From contig CM040085.1 of the NCBI GenBank assembly GCA_022496805.1, positions 27,433,811-27,497,810 on the forward strand: a stretch of 64,000 bases of DNA, written 5' to 3'. Numbering within the stretch: the stretch's first letter is position 1; each line of letters begins with the position of its first letter. The DNA is from Pohlia nutans. Its lineage: Eukaryota > Streptophyta > Bryopsida > Bryales > Mniaceae. The position numbers and the translations under genes were made by a program. Below the pieces are notes generated by a model. That model did not search any database. It was not told where the DNA came from and was given only the letters and a program-made list of their open reading frames with translations. Positions 35,379 to 45,950 of this stretch are shown here, piece after piece.

Positions 35379-35876
35379 TTCATTTTTCTAAACACGTGGA
35401 AACTTAGTGACTGGCATCTGTGCATGGTAGCAACAAGGAGGGAGGTCGAAAGCCCATGAGTTGCAAATTCATGACTCCAAATCATGGATGGATGGAAAGG
35501 CATACCTCAGACTTGCTATAGAATGTTATGTGAGGCCCAGGCAATTTGGGCTGTAAAAAAGCACAAGGCCCAAATTTGGGCTTCTTAGTCCTTTATTTAG
35601 GGGTTAACTTATGCCACACTCAGATATCCAACAGTAGAGAAGGGGCACATTTCAGTTCTCGAATGGAGGAAAAATGGCAAAAAAAAACAGTGGTCCTTTA
35701 ATAATGATGTTGCATATTATAGACATGCTTTACTCATGGGACACAATTCCTGCTGTGGTAGATAAATACGGTAGCAGAAAAGGTGGCATTGCAGAGGGAA
35801 TTGCGTAGGCATGTGGTGCCAATTCCACGCATGCACAGTAATTTTTCCAGAGAGCGCCACCTTTTCTACTACACTA
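35379..35876. other. Spacer with a small hairpin
   Basis: GTAGCAGAAAAGGTGGC (about 35771) pairs with GCCACCTTTTCTACTAC (about 35866-35881), which runs into the left end of the next element. About 35565-35612 holds GCCCAAATTTGGGCTTCTTA...TTTAGGGG|TTAA, an end like those of the TTAA-flanked elements. Confidence 0.45.
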
Positions 35877-36099
35877 AATAGTGTATTTAGTGTGAGGCAC
35901 TGTAATTGCGAACATCACTCTAAATATCAAAAAACCAACTTTTGTAAAAACACTAAATGTGAATTCTCATACTATTTATGAAGAATAGTAACGTTTTGAC
36001 ATTGTGATCTTTTGAGATATGGATATTTAGTGTGAGTAAGGAATGAAACTTGAGATGAAAGTTTAGATGGAAAAACTGAAATTTTAGAAATGGAATGAA

Positions 36100-36445
36100 T
36101 CAAATTGGATGATAACTGAACGCGGGCACATTCTTCTCCAACGCGGGCCTTCTGCGATGCACCAAGTACCGAATCAGGAGCGCGGCGAACAACACGAGCA
36201 CACAGCCTTCAGCTGCAGCGCCGATAATGGTAACCAACCTCGGGCCGTGACGACTTCCCCAGGACACAACCTGCCCACCATCCGCCCACACAAACCAGGA
36301 TTGCCTAGAAACGAGTTTGGCAGCAGATTACTGAAAAACCCCACATCCGGAACCCGCCCCCGCAACTGATTCATCGAAACATTCAAAAACACGAGCGAGC
36401 TCATCCTCGCAATGCTCTCAGGAATGTCCCCGGATGATAACTGAA
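36100..36445 (-). pseudogene. Captured fragment of an LRR receptor-like kinase gene
   Basis: Reading down from about 36436: LSSGDIPESIARMSSLVFLN then VSMNQLRGRVPD and FLGNPGLCG, the last leucine-rich repeat and capping motif of plant LRR receptor kinases. After a frame change near 36230 it continues into a hydrophobic segment (TIIGAAAEGCVLVLFAALLI) followed by RYLVHRRRP, i.e. the membrane span and stop-transfer basic residues. The kinase domain is absent. Just upstream the sequence TTCTATGATTTCAG has the form of a 3' splice site, so genomic DNA rather than a cDNA appears to have been captured. Not functional. Confidence 0.75.
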
Positions 36446-36702
36446 ATCATAGAAAGTTAAGCAAGGAACAAGTATTTCAAAATGGAGCAAATTTTTTTGG
36501 AAGAAAGAATAACAAAATGGAGCAAAATTGTAAATGAGAAGGGAAATGGAAAACAATGTAGAATAGATGCAAATGATTTTGAGACATATTGAAAATGCAA
36601 ATGAAAGATAATGGGACATAGAGAATGAGGAAACAAAATCGAATTTATAACAAAGTGAACTTTGAATAACAAAATGAGATTGTTGCAATCTGCCCTTGAA
36701 AA

Positions 36703-38210
36703 TTAGATTGCTATAATGTGCCCTTGAAAATACGGTTCATGCTTTGCTACAAGAAGTCGAAGATGTGGAAATAATTGGTTTACATTCCAAGTTCCATCAA
36801 GTCCAAGTGACATTCCCGAACGAATCATGGCCTTTCTTGCATACGACATATTGTCGGAATCAAGCTCCCTGTTAACATCTTCCACGCTATCTGCTGCCAA
36901 TTGTAAAAAAAAAAATGCTTACTAGGATTTGTAAGCTTACCGGACCACTGACCATCAGCTCGAGCTTGATTCTGCCAAGCATTTGTAGCAATAAGCTTGG
37001 TTTTTTTGGCCTCCCATCGTTTGGTCCAAGCATCCTTGATTTTCGAAATAATGAAGGTGTCTGCTGGTTGACAAAGATGGGTAGAACAAGGCGGAAGGTA
37101 CTTCAGAACTGCTCGTTTAGTTGTCAAAACAGCTGTCAATGCCGGAGTTATGTTGTGGCCGCTACAATTGTCAACCCAGATCAAATTTTCTCGTCCATGT
37201 ATATTAGGCTGAAAGAACTTAGGGTCGGCAAAAAATACAGGAAAGATGGATTGGTCCATCCAGCCTTTCGGACTTGTCCTGTAGCAAACACCTGGGACAT
37301 TGTCATCGAGACCGCGAATGGGGTAATTACCTCCTGGATTCGTAAATATGAGCATGGGTGTCCCGATCATAGATCACCGCCCTCCAGAAAGACAAACGAC
37401 CATGGTCATGGAGTTTCCTCCAGAAACCACTTCAGCGTACTTGACTGTCGTATCTCCTCTGAATCCCAAAGTTCGGCCATTGTCCATATTAACCACAAAA
37501 TGAGTTTCGTCAACATTTTCCATCAAATTCTCGTCAAAAAGTCCATCTCGAAATCCTCTATGCAGCATACCCAAATGGTGTGTTGTTTGTCTCTCAATCT
37601 GAAGTTCCTTTTTGGGACTACAAATTAATCGACCACGTTGGGTAAGTAGGACTAAATTATAAGTATGCATGAATTGCTGCGCCCAACTAGGGGTTATTTT
37701 TTTAGAGAGAAGTATATTGTCTTTTGGGTCTCTAGAGTGGATAGTATAGGGTGAGGTAGGATCAAACAAAATCGTTTCTACTAACTCAACCAATAATCTT
37801 GCGGAAAATTTGACACCAGCCTTTTGATAATGTTCAAAAGTAAGAAGAAGTTCAGGGTAAACCCACTCTACCAATGCGGACCGTTTGGGGCCGCGTCCGG
37901 AAACTGCCTTTGTTCGCAGCATTTTCCGTGTGTCGAGACGACTTCTGGTGCATACATAATGCAATGAATCAACGGGTTCCTCGCCTTCTGGACAGAATTG
38001 AGCTCGCATATTCCACCAACGGCCAACACGTACAAGGTTTGCATGGCGCGTCGCTCGAAAATGATCTGGAAATGCGGCAACAGTGCGCATGTAAAGGCCT
38101 GGAAATCCATGGAGCGATTCGTCTTGCACCATCCAAGTGATTATGGTTCGGCGAGTTGTGAGAGTCGACACTTGCTGTAGGGGTCGAGTAGAGCGGTCTT
38201 GGGGATCCAT
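36703..38210 (-). pseudogene. DDE transposase of the pogo/CENP-B-like group, two breaks
   Basis: The frame from ATG 38210 runs 278 codons to TGA 37376-37374, resumes in the same frame (MIGTPMLIFTNPGG...) for 181 codons, and is shifted at the T-run 36915-36905 (minus strand). After the shift the expected tail reads LAADSVEDVNRELDSDNM to its stop at 36703. Catalytic positions are visible: NVDETHFVVNMDNG (first Asp), NLIWVDNCSGHN (second) and PPCSTHLCQPADTFIISKIK (third). The N-terminal 130 residues are Arg-rich and probably bind DNA. One stop and one homopolymer slip suggest recent loss. It belongs to the DDE_1 family by motif; I cannot place it more finely. Confidence 0.8.
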
Positions 38211-38384
38211 CTACAACAAATAGGATGAAATTTTTAGCATGGACGGAAAAATTGATATTGCATCCACTCGGCCTACTAGACTTTTGGAAGACAGACAGAA
38301 TCCATCCATCCATCCGCGTGGCTATATACCCCATACCCTTTGGTGATAGGCAGCAGCTAGGCATGGTATATGCCCCCCACGGCG

Positions 38385-39010
38385 CGACGACGATCTAGGA
38401 ATCGACAACGATAGGAATCGCCAACGATAGGAATCAGCAACAACAGAAATCAGGAATCAGCAACAACACGGAGTCGAGGGCGATTGTTGCTGATTCCAGG
38501 ATCAGAACAATCTGGATTCCTGTCGTTGAATCGAACAACAATCTGAATCTGAATCAGCGCCAGTCCGACTGCAGCAACGATCACAACAACCAAGACAGAG
38601 ATTCGAGCAAGGCAGGTGAAGTGCGGCGGCGGCGATCAACAGGACAACAACAGCGATCAACAGAAGAACAACAACATCACGATCATCAACGCGATCAGCA
38701 ACAACACGGACAGCGACAGCGGATTGGCGATACCAGGGTTGTGGCGATGTCAATCAGCAACGCGATCAGCAACACGATCAGCAACAACACGGTCAGCAAC
38801 AATTGCCCTCGACGACGGTCGCCACAGGGACTGCGCCACAGCGACTGCGAATTGGCGACGGGCGAATTGGCGACTGCGAATTGGCAGATGAGAACGAGTG
38901 TGTACAAAGCGGCTAGAAGGAGGTCATATGTGCAATTGGCGGCTAGGGCGAAAGGTGTTCAACCAGATTCAAGTGCAAATGGCAGCTGTGAAGAGAGGTG
39001 GCGACGCATG
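38385..39010. repeat. GATCAGCAACAACA-type short repeats, 5' region of the transposase
   Basis: ATAGGAATCGCCAACG and GATCAGCAACAACACG units are repeated many times (38390-38480, 38630-38800), then GGCGACTGCGAATTGGC units (38835-38885). Frames through it (such as 38621-39097) give Gln/His/Asn-rich translations with no domain. It likely serves as promoter/5' UTR and subterminal repeats. Confidence 0.55.
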
Positions 39011-39117
39011 CAGCCACCAACACTATTTATCCACAAATTGGCAATTAATGTTAGACAAGTAGTAGGGGTAATCACATTATTCATCACCTCACACTAAATA
39101 CACTATTTAGTGTAGTG

Positions 39118-39448
39118 ATATAAGTTGAGTTAACTGCAAAATTACTGGAGTTCTTCAGTTTGTGGAGTCACTGTCCTTAGCTTCATTGATGACATGCCAG
39201 TGACGTCAGCACTGTAACATGTTACAATGATCTTGCAATTTTGAAGATCAATGCAGAAGCCACAATCAAGTCAATGGCTGAAAATTGGTCTGTGCACCAA
39301 GTTGTACACTCAGAACTCTTTTATATCACAGCTTTTGAGTTCAGAATTTGGAATGGGAAAGTGTGCAATCACATGCATACAGATACTAGAGTGTGATATT
39401 GGAGCCTGGTGTAATAATAACAAGTTTTAGAGTGCATTACTTACAACT
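39118..39448. other. Intergenic DNA
   Basis: No feature supported. Confidence 0.4.
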
Positions 39449-39713
39449 CAAAGCAGTCTAGCTCCGTTCAACGGATGCCAATCACATTAGAAAATTATTT
39501 GAGGTCTAGAAGAGGCCCCTACTCCTTCAGCAGTATGGAAAAAGCCTGAAAATAAAATTAAAAAATAAATTGTTGTCCGACGCCTATCCACATTGGACAA
39601 CAATTTTTTTATTTAAAAAAAATTTAATTTGCCAGTCTGATTGCTGAAGGAATGGGGGTCTCTTCTAGACCTTAATTTTTTTTCTAATGCAAGTAGAAGA
39701 GCTAGACTGCTTG
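39449..39713. mobile_element. 265-bp palindromic MITE
   Basis: Left CAAAGCAGTCTAGCTC and inverted right GAGCTAGACTGCTTG, with pairing continuing through TAGAAAATTATTTGAGGTCT, AGAAGAGGCCCCTACTCC and GTTGTCC. The class is not clear. Confidence 0.7.
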
Positions 39714-40534
39714 AATTATAGTTGTCCCTATGTATTATGATATGTTTGGGAAGCCCTAACTTCAAGGTGGCAAGTATGGATTCGTCACAAAAATGACTTG
39801 TCACATGTGTATTGCTTGAAACAATAATATTGTCATATTATGGAGTGTCATACTCTTTGGTCATATTACCGGTATGGAGGGTAATATAGATTGTACTTGT
39901 GATAGGTTCTAGACCTGTGTTCAAATTCCGTTCATATATATAAAGAGCCCAGGGTTACTGCGACACAAACAATATGTTTCACAAATACCTAATCGACCAA
40001 TCACAAGTAGAACGTAGAATAAAGTTGTCTAAAACTAGATTGACTAGGCCTTGGGCCGGACACGGAAAGGTGTCAGTGCCCTTGGGAGCTATTTAAAAGG
40101 GCCCACAACTCTTTTTCATCGATTTCAGCTAACTGACAATACAATCAAAGCCTCCTTACATGTAGACCGGGCCCGAGACCGGGTTGGTTGAAATTGCATA
40201 CAAGACAAGAATGAAATGACTATATAAGAGGGATTCCTGAGGATTGGTTGCCCATCAAGGAAGGAGACCCCGGCTCTAAATCGCCCTCGACGTTAATCCA
40301 AGAGGACAAAAACTGCCCACTATTTTGTGCATGTAGGGGCCCACTTTAATAAAAAAAAACCCTCTTCTAAGGATTTAAAATTCCAGAGGGGTCCTCCAAG
40401 ATTAAAATGGGGCTGTAGGCAACAAATTTGCAATAACAATTTCCAAAAAAAGACCTTAGAGTGTCTAAAATAGAATTTTCACATGATGGGGCCATAGGTG
40501 AATAGTACTTGCATTAACGTCAAGCGGAGATGTA
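39714..40534. other. Intergenic DNA
   Basis: No gene recognised. A weak B-box-like GTGTTCAAATTCCG at about 39920 lacks a convincing A box. Confidence 0.4.
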
Positions 40535-40921
40535 GGGCCGCTTTATACTACGGTGGAGAAGTGCACAGGTCAGTCAAGAATTTTAGTCCAAGACGTGGTT
40601 ATTTGAGGCTAGGTATGGTATGTCGGAGAAAATGAAAAGACAATAAAAGAATGCCTTCAAGTTGGAGTTCTCCAGAGGCCAAGTTTCTTCTCCAAGGCTT
40701 TGAGGTTGCCCAAGAAACTTGACCTCCGGAGAACTCCCCTTCAAAAACGTGTCGCCACGCCATGTCATTTTTTCATCCATGTACAAAGTTCTCGATCGGA
40801 GGACTCTTGGCCATAGTGTAAACCACCACCGGATAAGAGTGTCACTCTCGGCCAATCATATTTCAAGATTCCCTTAGAATTCATAACATGTGGACTTCTC
40901 CATTGTAGTGTAAAGCGGCCT
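40535..40921. mobile_element. 387-bp Harbinger-type MITE
   Basis: Ends GGGCCGCTTTATACTACGG and inverted TAGTGTAAAGCGGCCT. Flanks GTA/TTA (one change from TTA). Internal inverted segments (AGTTCTCCAGAGG / CCTCCGGAGAACT) make it a long hairpin. Confidence 0.7.
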
Positions 40922-41130
40922 TTAAGCCAGGCTTCCATGTATGGGTGGGCAGTCCCCAAAAGGAGGAAGCTCTACCGACATGGGTGAAACCAGGAGAACT
41001 CAAGAGTATATATTTCATTTGTACCAAAATGGGTCGAATATGGGTGGTTCTTGAGACCTCATTTCTTGTCTTCTAGTGCCTTTCACCCAACCAATCCCCA
41101 CATGGAAGCCTGCCCTTAAGGAGACCCTCA

Positions 41131-41592
41131 GGCCCTCTTTACACTACAGGCGAGAAGCCGTGGAGAAAACCTCACAAGGGCCATGGCTCATCCTTGAGAA
41201 GCCAACCTTTGAACTTGACGGCCTTTGGATATAATGTAAAGTGAGAAGGGACCACAAAATAAAGTGCTGATTTTTAAAAATAAAGTTCTTACATATTTCT
41301 TAAAAAATAAAAAATGATTGGTTGTGAAAATTTTGGCCAAACGGCCCCCCGGATTTTGCGTTAGACCCACCTCTTGAGGTGGGCTTGACGCAAAATCCGG
41401 GGGCCTTGAAAAATGTGTACTTTTGTTGCCACAAAGGACAAAAGTGTTGTCCATGTCATTTTCTCCTCCTTCTGTCCCTTAGACTGAAAATTTCGGGTGT
41501 AAAGTGACATTCTTTGGTCTTCTATTTTTTTGGCCTCCCATTGGCTGAAATTTCTTTCTTCACGGCTTCTCGCCTCTAGTGTAAAGAGGCCC
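41131..41592. mobile_element. 462-bp Harbinger-type MITE
   Basis: Ends GGCCCTCTTTACACTACAGG and inverted TAGTGTAAAGAGGCCC. TCA on both flanks (41128-41130, 41593-41595). Palindromy continues inward (GGCGAGAAGCCGTG), and it has an inner hairpin CCCCCCGGATTTTGCGT. Confidence 0.75.
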
Positions 41593-41625
41593 TCAGTCTC
41601 CTGATTGATGTGTGACATCTACTTA

Positions 41626-41966
41626 GGGCCGGTTTACACTACGGTGGAGAAGTCCACCGGTCATGAAAAAAAGGGCGTTTCTCAATTGTGATTGGTCGAA
41701 AATGCAACTCTTGACCGGTGGGTGTTTACACTAGGTGAAGAAAACAATGGTGGTGAACTTTTCTCATGGATGATAAAATGACATGGCCGCCTTACGTGGC
41801 GGCACTTTTTGGAGTTGGGCTTCTCCGGAGAAGCCCAACTCAATAGAAATATTTTATAGCCTTTAATTCTTCTCCGGCACATCCACCATTTGCCTTATAT
41901 AACCATGTCTTGGCCAAGCATTCTTGACCGACCGGATGCCTTCTCCACCGTAGTGTAAACCGGCCC
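41626..41966. mobile_element. 341-bp Harbinger-type MITE with TTA duplication
   Basis: Ends GGGCCGGTTTACACTACGG and perfect inverted copy continuing GTGGAGAAG. TTA on both sides (41623-41625, 41967-41969). The terminal 19 bases match the autonomous element at 31706 except for two positions. Confidence 0.85.
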
Positions 41967-41969
41967 TTA

Positions 41970-43003
41970 CAGTGGACCTGCAGAGCTGAATTTAGTTTGC
42001 TTCAAGTAATAACTCACAATACAATCAATCTCCATGATATGAGTGCTCCCATGTGTAAAGCATGTCTGTAAAGTAAGTTAATGTGCCCAAGGATCATACT
42101 CACCTCAGTCACCTGCATGCTACTGAATAGGGTATAGAAAGCCTACTGTCAACTTCATGACATCAGTTTGGATAACACCTTGATAAAGGCTGACGTACAA
42201 CTTAGCATATATATAGTTTTCTATATGGAACAAAAGCCACAAAGTCATGAAACAGTGTACCTTAGATGACTATTGTTTATCTCGTGTTTGCTTTTTCTTG
42301 TACGTGAATCTTCAATTCCACTGTGGCACAAGTGAGTTATCCGCAATGGCAACACCGGGTAGCCTATCTCCTACCTTGTGATTTTCATCTTCAAATAGAA
42401 ATCTTTATTATAGACTATCAAAAGGAGTCCAACCGCTTGGTTGGGAGAGCATAAGGTTGGTATGGGTTCACTTAGAGATTTCACCATGGGAACGTTAGTG
42501 TGGTATGGGAGAGCTTCTCCTGCATTGGGGAGGTTTAAGATTCAAATCTCTCTCACAACGTAGTGCGTTGTGATTGGTCGAAAAAAAAAAAGGGCCAAAA
42601 CTCAATTTCATTGCTTTTCAAGCTAAAAATGAGTTTTTCTTTCTCATTCCTCTTGTGGATATTTTTTGCTTGACTTTACGGATAACTCTAAGGCCATTGC
42701 AAAAAACGAAAACTAATGGAAATCTAGAGGCTAGGTTATTTGAGGTTCATTTAACCCTTTAATGGAGATGCGTCCATATAACCTCTAAGTGACCAATCAA
42801 CCATTTTCTGGTTGCACCCCAAACAACAATGAGTACCCATGGTAAGAAAATGATATTTTTTAAGTCCAGATTTTTTGTCAAAATTGGGAGTAGAGACCAT
42901 GTTCTAGTATTGTTTGATACATTCCATTTGCAATATTGAGGTTCACTAAGGAATTTTTCAAAGACAAAGACCTCAATATTGACCTAGTGTTACATCAAGA
43001 ATG
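41970..43003. other. Intergenic DNA with a SINE-like tract
   Basis: Apart from the SINE-like sequence listed next, no feature is supported. Confidence 0.4.
42425..42560 (+). repeat. tRNA-derived SINE-like sequence
   Basis: CGCTTGGTTGGGAGAGCATA is A-box-like and AAGATTCAAATCTCTC B-box-like, about 95 bases apart. Too far apart and unfolded for a tRNA gene. Confidence 0.45.
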
Positions 43004-43267
43004 TAGGACCTCATTGATTTTTAACGATTTTCGTGTGACATCTAATATTTCATGGGTTTGTACATTTTTCGCACGGCTTCTACATGGATTTTGCGCTAAT
43101 TCTGCACTGAATCTGCACGGCTTCTACATTCACTCTTTTTGTTATCAACAAAGTGCGGAATCCGTGAAGAATTGGCGTGAAATCCGTGCAAAATCTGTGC
43201 GAAAAATGTATGAACCCATGAAATATCAAATGTCGCACGGAAATAGTTTAAAATCCGTGGGGTCCTA
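43004..43267. mobile_element. 264-bp palindromic MITE
   Basis: Begins TAGGACCTCATTGATTTTTA and ends with the inverted TAAAATCCGTGGGGTCCTA. The arms match through ATTTCATGGGTT.GTACATTT and TTCGCACGG. The open frame across it only reflects the palindrome. Confidence 0.7.
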
Positions 43268-43971
43268 AATTCCTGATGTATAAAACTTACCGTTTCGGAA
43301 AATAACGATGATCTCTCATTTGAAGATTTTTCTTTTTAAATTTTAGAATAGAATGTCTAGTTTTAACCAATTATACTAAATTTCAAATTCTAAAAATAAA
43401 ATTGGTATTTTTGAAGAATTTTAAATGGTAAATGCTTCTAAATTCATTAAATGAGTATCTAAAACTATTTTTGGAAGTTTGACTATATGGATAATCAATA
43501 AACATTGTGTTTCTCATTTTCTCTTTTGGACCTAACTTCATCTAAGTTGTAGAAGTAACATTTTATAACGCATCTAGGTTTTTCCGTTACCCCTTTGTCA
43601 TTTAGGGGATAAGGGCTAGCGTGGTCAAGTTTTGGCCGTATTAGACTGGATATTAAAATTTTATATATTTTTAATAATAATAAATTCAAGTTTTTTTAAT
43701 AGGATTCAAGTAATATTTAAGCTTTTTAAAAAAAATTAATTAATTTTTTAATTTTAAAATAAAATTTGAAATTAAAGTGGAATTCAAGTTTCATTCTTAG
43801 TCCAAAAAGTGCAACCTAAACAATGATTTTCCAAAATAAGTAGAATCAAATAATGGAAATTATACAATCTCATAGTGCATATCATTCCAAATTTGTTATA
43901 AATTTTTTAAATAAAAAGTTGTTAATTTGAGATTTTAAAATGAATTTCAGAAGAAAACCTTGCAAAATTAA
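43268..43971. other. AT-rich intergenic DNA
   Basis: No feature supported. Confidence 0.4.
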
Positions 43972-43975
43972 TTAA

Positions 43976-44777
43976 CCCTTTAGTGCCCAGCTGACCACAT
44001 TATGGTCACTGCAACGTTCAAAATGCAAATAGCAGAGAATCCGTGAAGAATTAGAACTTCAGTTTTGAAGTTCAGATTTTGCCACATACATTACGCACCT
44101 TGCAGAAAAAAAAAAATTCGATTTGGAATTGTACAACTATCAAAATACCTATCAACAAAACACGAAAATACTGCAAATACTTGAAAATACAGTAAATACT
44201 TACAAATACAACACATGTATTATGCAGTATTTCTTGTGTTTGGAAGTTTGTTATTTTATTGTATTTTTTTGGATTGTGTTCTCTTCTTCATCTTCCATTA
44301 GTGTGTGTAATCTGATCTTGACTAATGTACCCACCCCTGTCAATTTTCAACGTATAAAATTTTGTCCTAACCGTATATGAATAAGTCACTTTCACTTATA
44401 AAATTCACAATAATTATGTGTGAGTCAATTCTTGATATGAAAGATTGCAACGGAGAGGTGTTGACATAGGGCATAGTTGAACTTCTTTACTTTCATTTTT
44501 GAAAATTTAACCCAAATTCTATTGAACTTTGAAGTCACACACCCCCCAAAATCTCATTTTTGAGCATGCATTATACAGTTCAAATACATACTATAATCTT
44601 CCAATCCCACCATTGGATGATTCTCAAATTTTAATAAAATGTGTGCTCTCCAGTTGAGAATAGAATTGTACGGTTACTTTCTAATTTAATGCATTCTATT
44701 TCAGGTAGTCTCAATCACAATGGAAAAACGCACTGAAATCCAGAGCTCCCCGCTATAGTATCCTGGGCACTAAAGGG
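43976..44777. mobile_element. 802-bp TTAA-flanked element, piggyBac-like ends
   Basis: TTAA|CCCTTTAGTGCCCAG at the left (TTAA 43972-43975) and CTGGGCACTAAAGGG|TTAA at the right (TTAA 44778-44781): a perfect 15-bp inverted repeat starting CCC, with TTAA duplication. No transposase is encoded. Family assignment rests on ends only. Confidence 0.7.
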
Positions 44778-44933
44778 TTAAGAACTGATCATAAAAATAT
44801 AATAAATCCAACCGTACACATGCGATTTATACATTGAGATCTACGACTTTTCTTTACATATCAACTCCACTTTTGTGATTCATCAAACATTTTATAACAG
44901 ATCTTTGAAATCGGTGGTGGATCTGGACGTTAA

Positions 44934-45511
44934 CCCCTAAACGTACCAGGGTGTCCTTGGAATTGACAATTTGAGAAAAAACATCATAAACTACTATTTA
45001 GAAGAATATTTTGGAATTGATATAGAAATGAAAGTTCTAGATTTTGAATTTTAGATCCCATCCGTACATTTTGATTCACTAATACTATCACCAATATTTA
45101 ATTATAAAATTTGAAAGTTAAAATTAAATATCATTCTAAATTCTATTACAAACAAAATCTTAATATTTTTTGAGTAAAATTTGTTGGAATGAATTTGAAA
45201 TGAGATACTCTTAAACATGGTGATTCTTTGAAATTTTTGTGTTTCTTAAATCTATGACCTCATTTTTGCAAGGCCACTTTTGAACTACAATCAACGCAAA
45301 TTTGGCTTGGTCAACGACTTGACATACTTCTACATTTGTAATTTTAGAAAAATATGTTATCAAGTATGACTAAATCCAACCGTTAGATAGGACAACAACT
45401 TGGTGAAGACTCTCCAAAAATTGGATGACTTTCATCCAAGAATTGATGAGAATGTGAGAAGGGTTTGAATCTGTTAGTCGTCCGCTTTCTGGACGCTCTG
45501 ACGTTTAGGGG
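44934..45511. mobile_element. 578-bp TTAA-flanked element, related to 21600-22145
   Basis: TTAA|CCCCTAAACGT (TTAA 44930-44933) and ACGTTTAGGGG|TTAA (TTAA 45512-45515): a perfect 11-bp inverted repeat. Internal order of sequence matches 21600-22145. Confidence 0.65.
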
Positions 45512-45515
45512 TTAA

Positions 45516-45950
45516 ATGGTTAAATAATGGATGACTGTATCATGAACCGGAACGTGAATATCATGTCAATAAATGGCTGCATGGTCGACGACAGACACAT
45601 GTATCTTCAGATTTCATGGAGTCGTACATTGACCCTTTCAGCATCCATTGGCCGTTGAAAAAGAGATAGAGCCTTGCATACCGGTAGTAGCAGAACCATT
45701 TCAGCTTAAAGTTGTGTGATAGATCTTTCATTGCGCTTGTTGGAAGGTAGAGCGTTAGAATTTTCTTTGGACATGGTGAGTTAGTTCTTGCAAGCAGTGA
45801 ATTTTAAATGAGTAGTCCGAGTAGGACCTTACTTTGGTTACAAATACTGCCACTTGTGAGAGCTCTGAAACTCTCTAACTTCAGCCTCAACACTAATGCT
45901 TTCATGGGTGCAATGTCTTCAGCTTTGATCAGGTGAAAAGCTAGCTAACC
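45516..45950 (+). promoter_or_regulatory. Upstream region of the dirigent gene
   Basis: Non-coding region between a TTAA element and the start codon. One W-box-type core TTGACC lies at 45629-45634. I see no convincing TATA box. Regulation by WRKY factors is only a possibility. Confidence 0.3.

Larger units (their letters stand above)
35877..39117. mobile_element. 3.2-kb element: pogo/CENP-B-like transposase plus captured receptor-kinase fragment
   Basis: Left end TACTACACTAAATAGTGTAT...GTGTGAGG and inverted right end (reverse complement CACTACACTAAATAGTGTAT, ending 39117) match over 31 bases with one difference. If the border is set at CACTAAATAG, TA lies just outside on both sides, which fits the transposase type. 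It contains, on the minus strand, a DDE transposase (38210-36703) and a fragment of a leucine-rich-repeat receptor kinase gene (36445-36100). The MITE at 25164-25491 has the same ends. Confidence 0.75.

Noticed and set aside
38621..39097. 158-residue Gln/His-rich plus-strand frame
   Set aside because: Derived from short GATCAGCAACAACA repeats in the 5' region of the transposase element; no recognisable domain.
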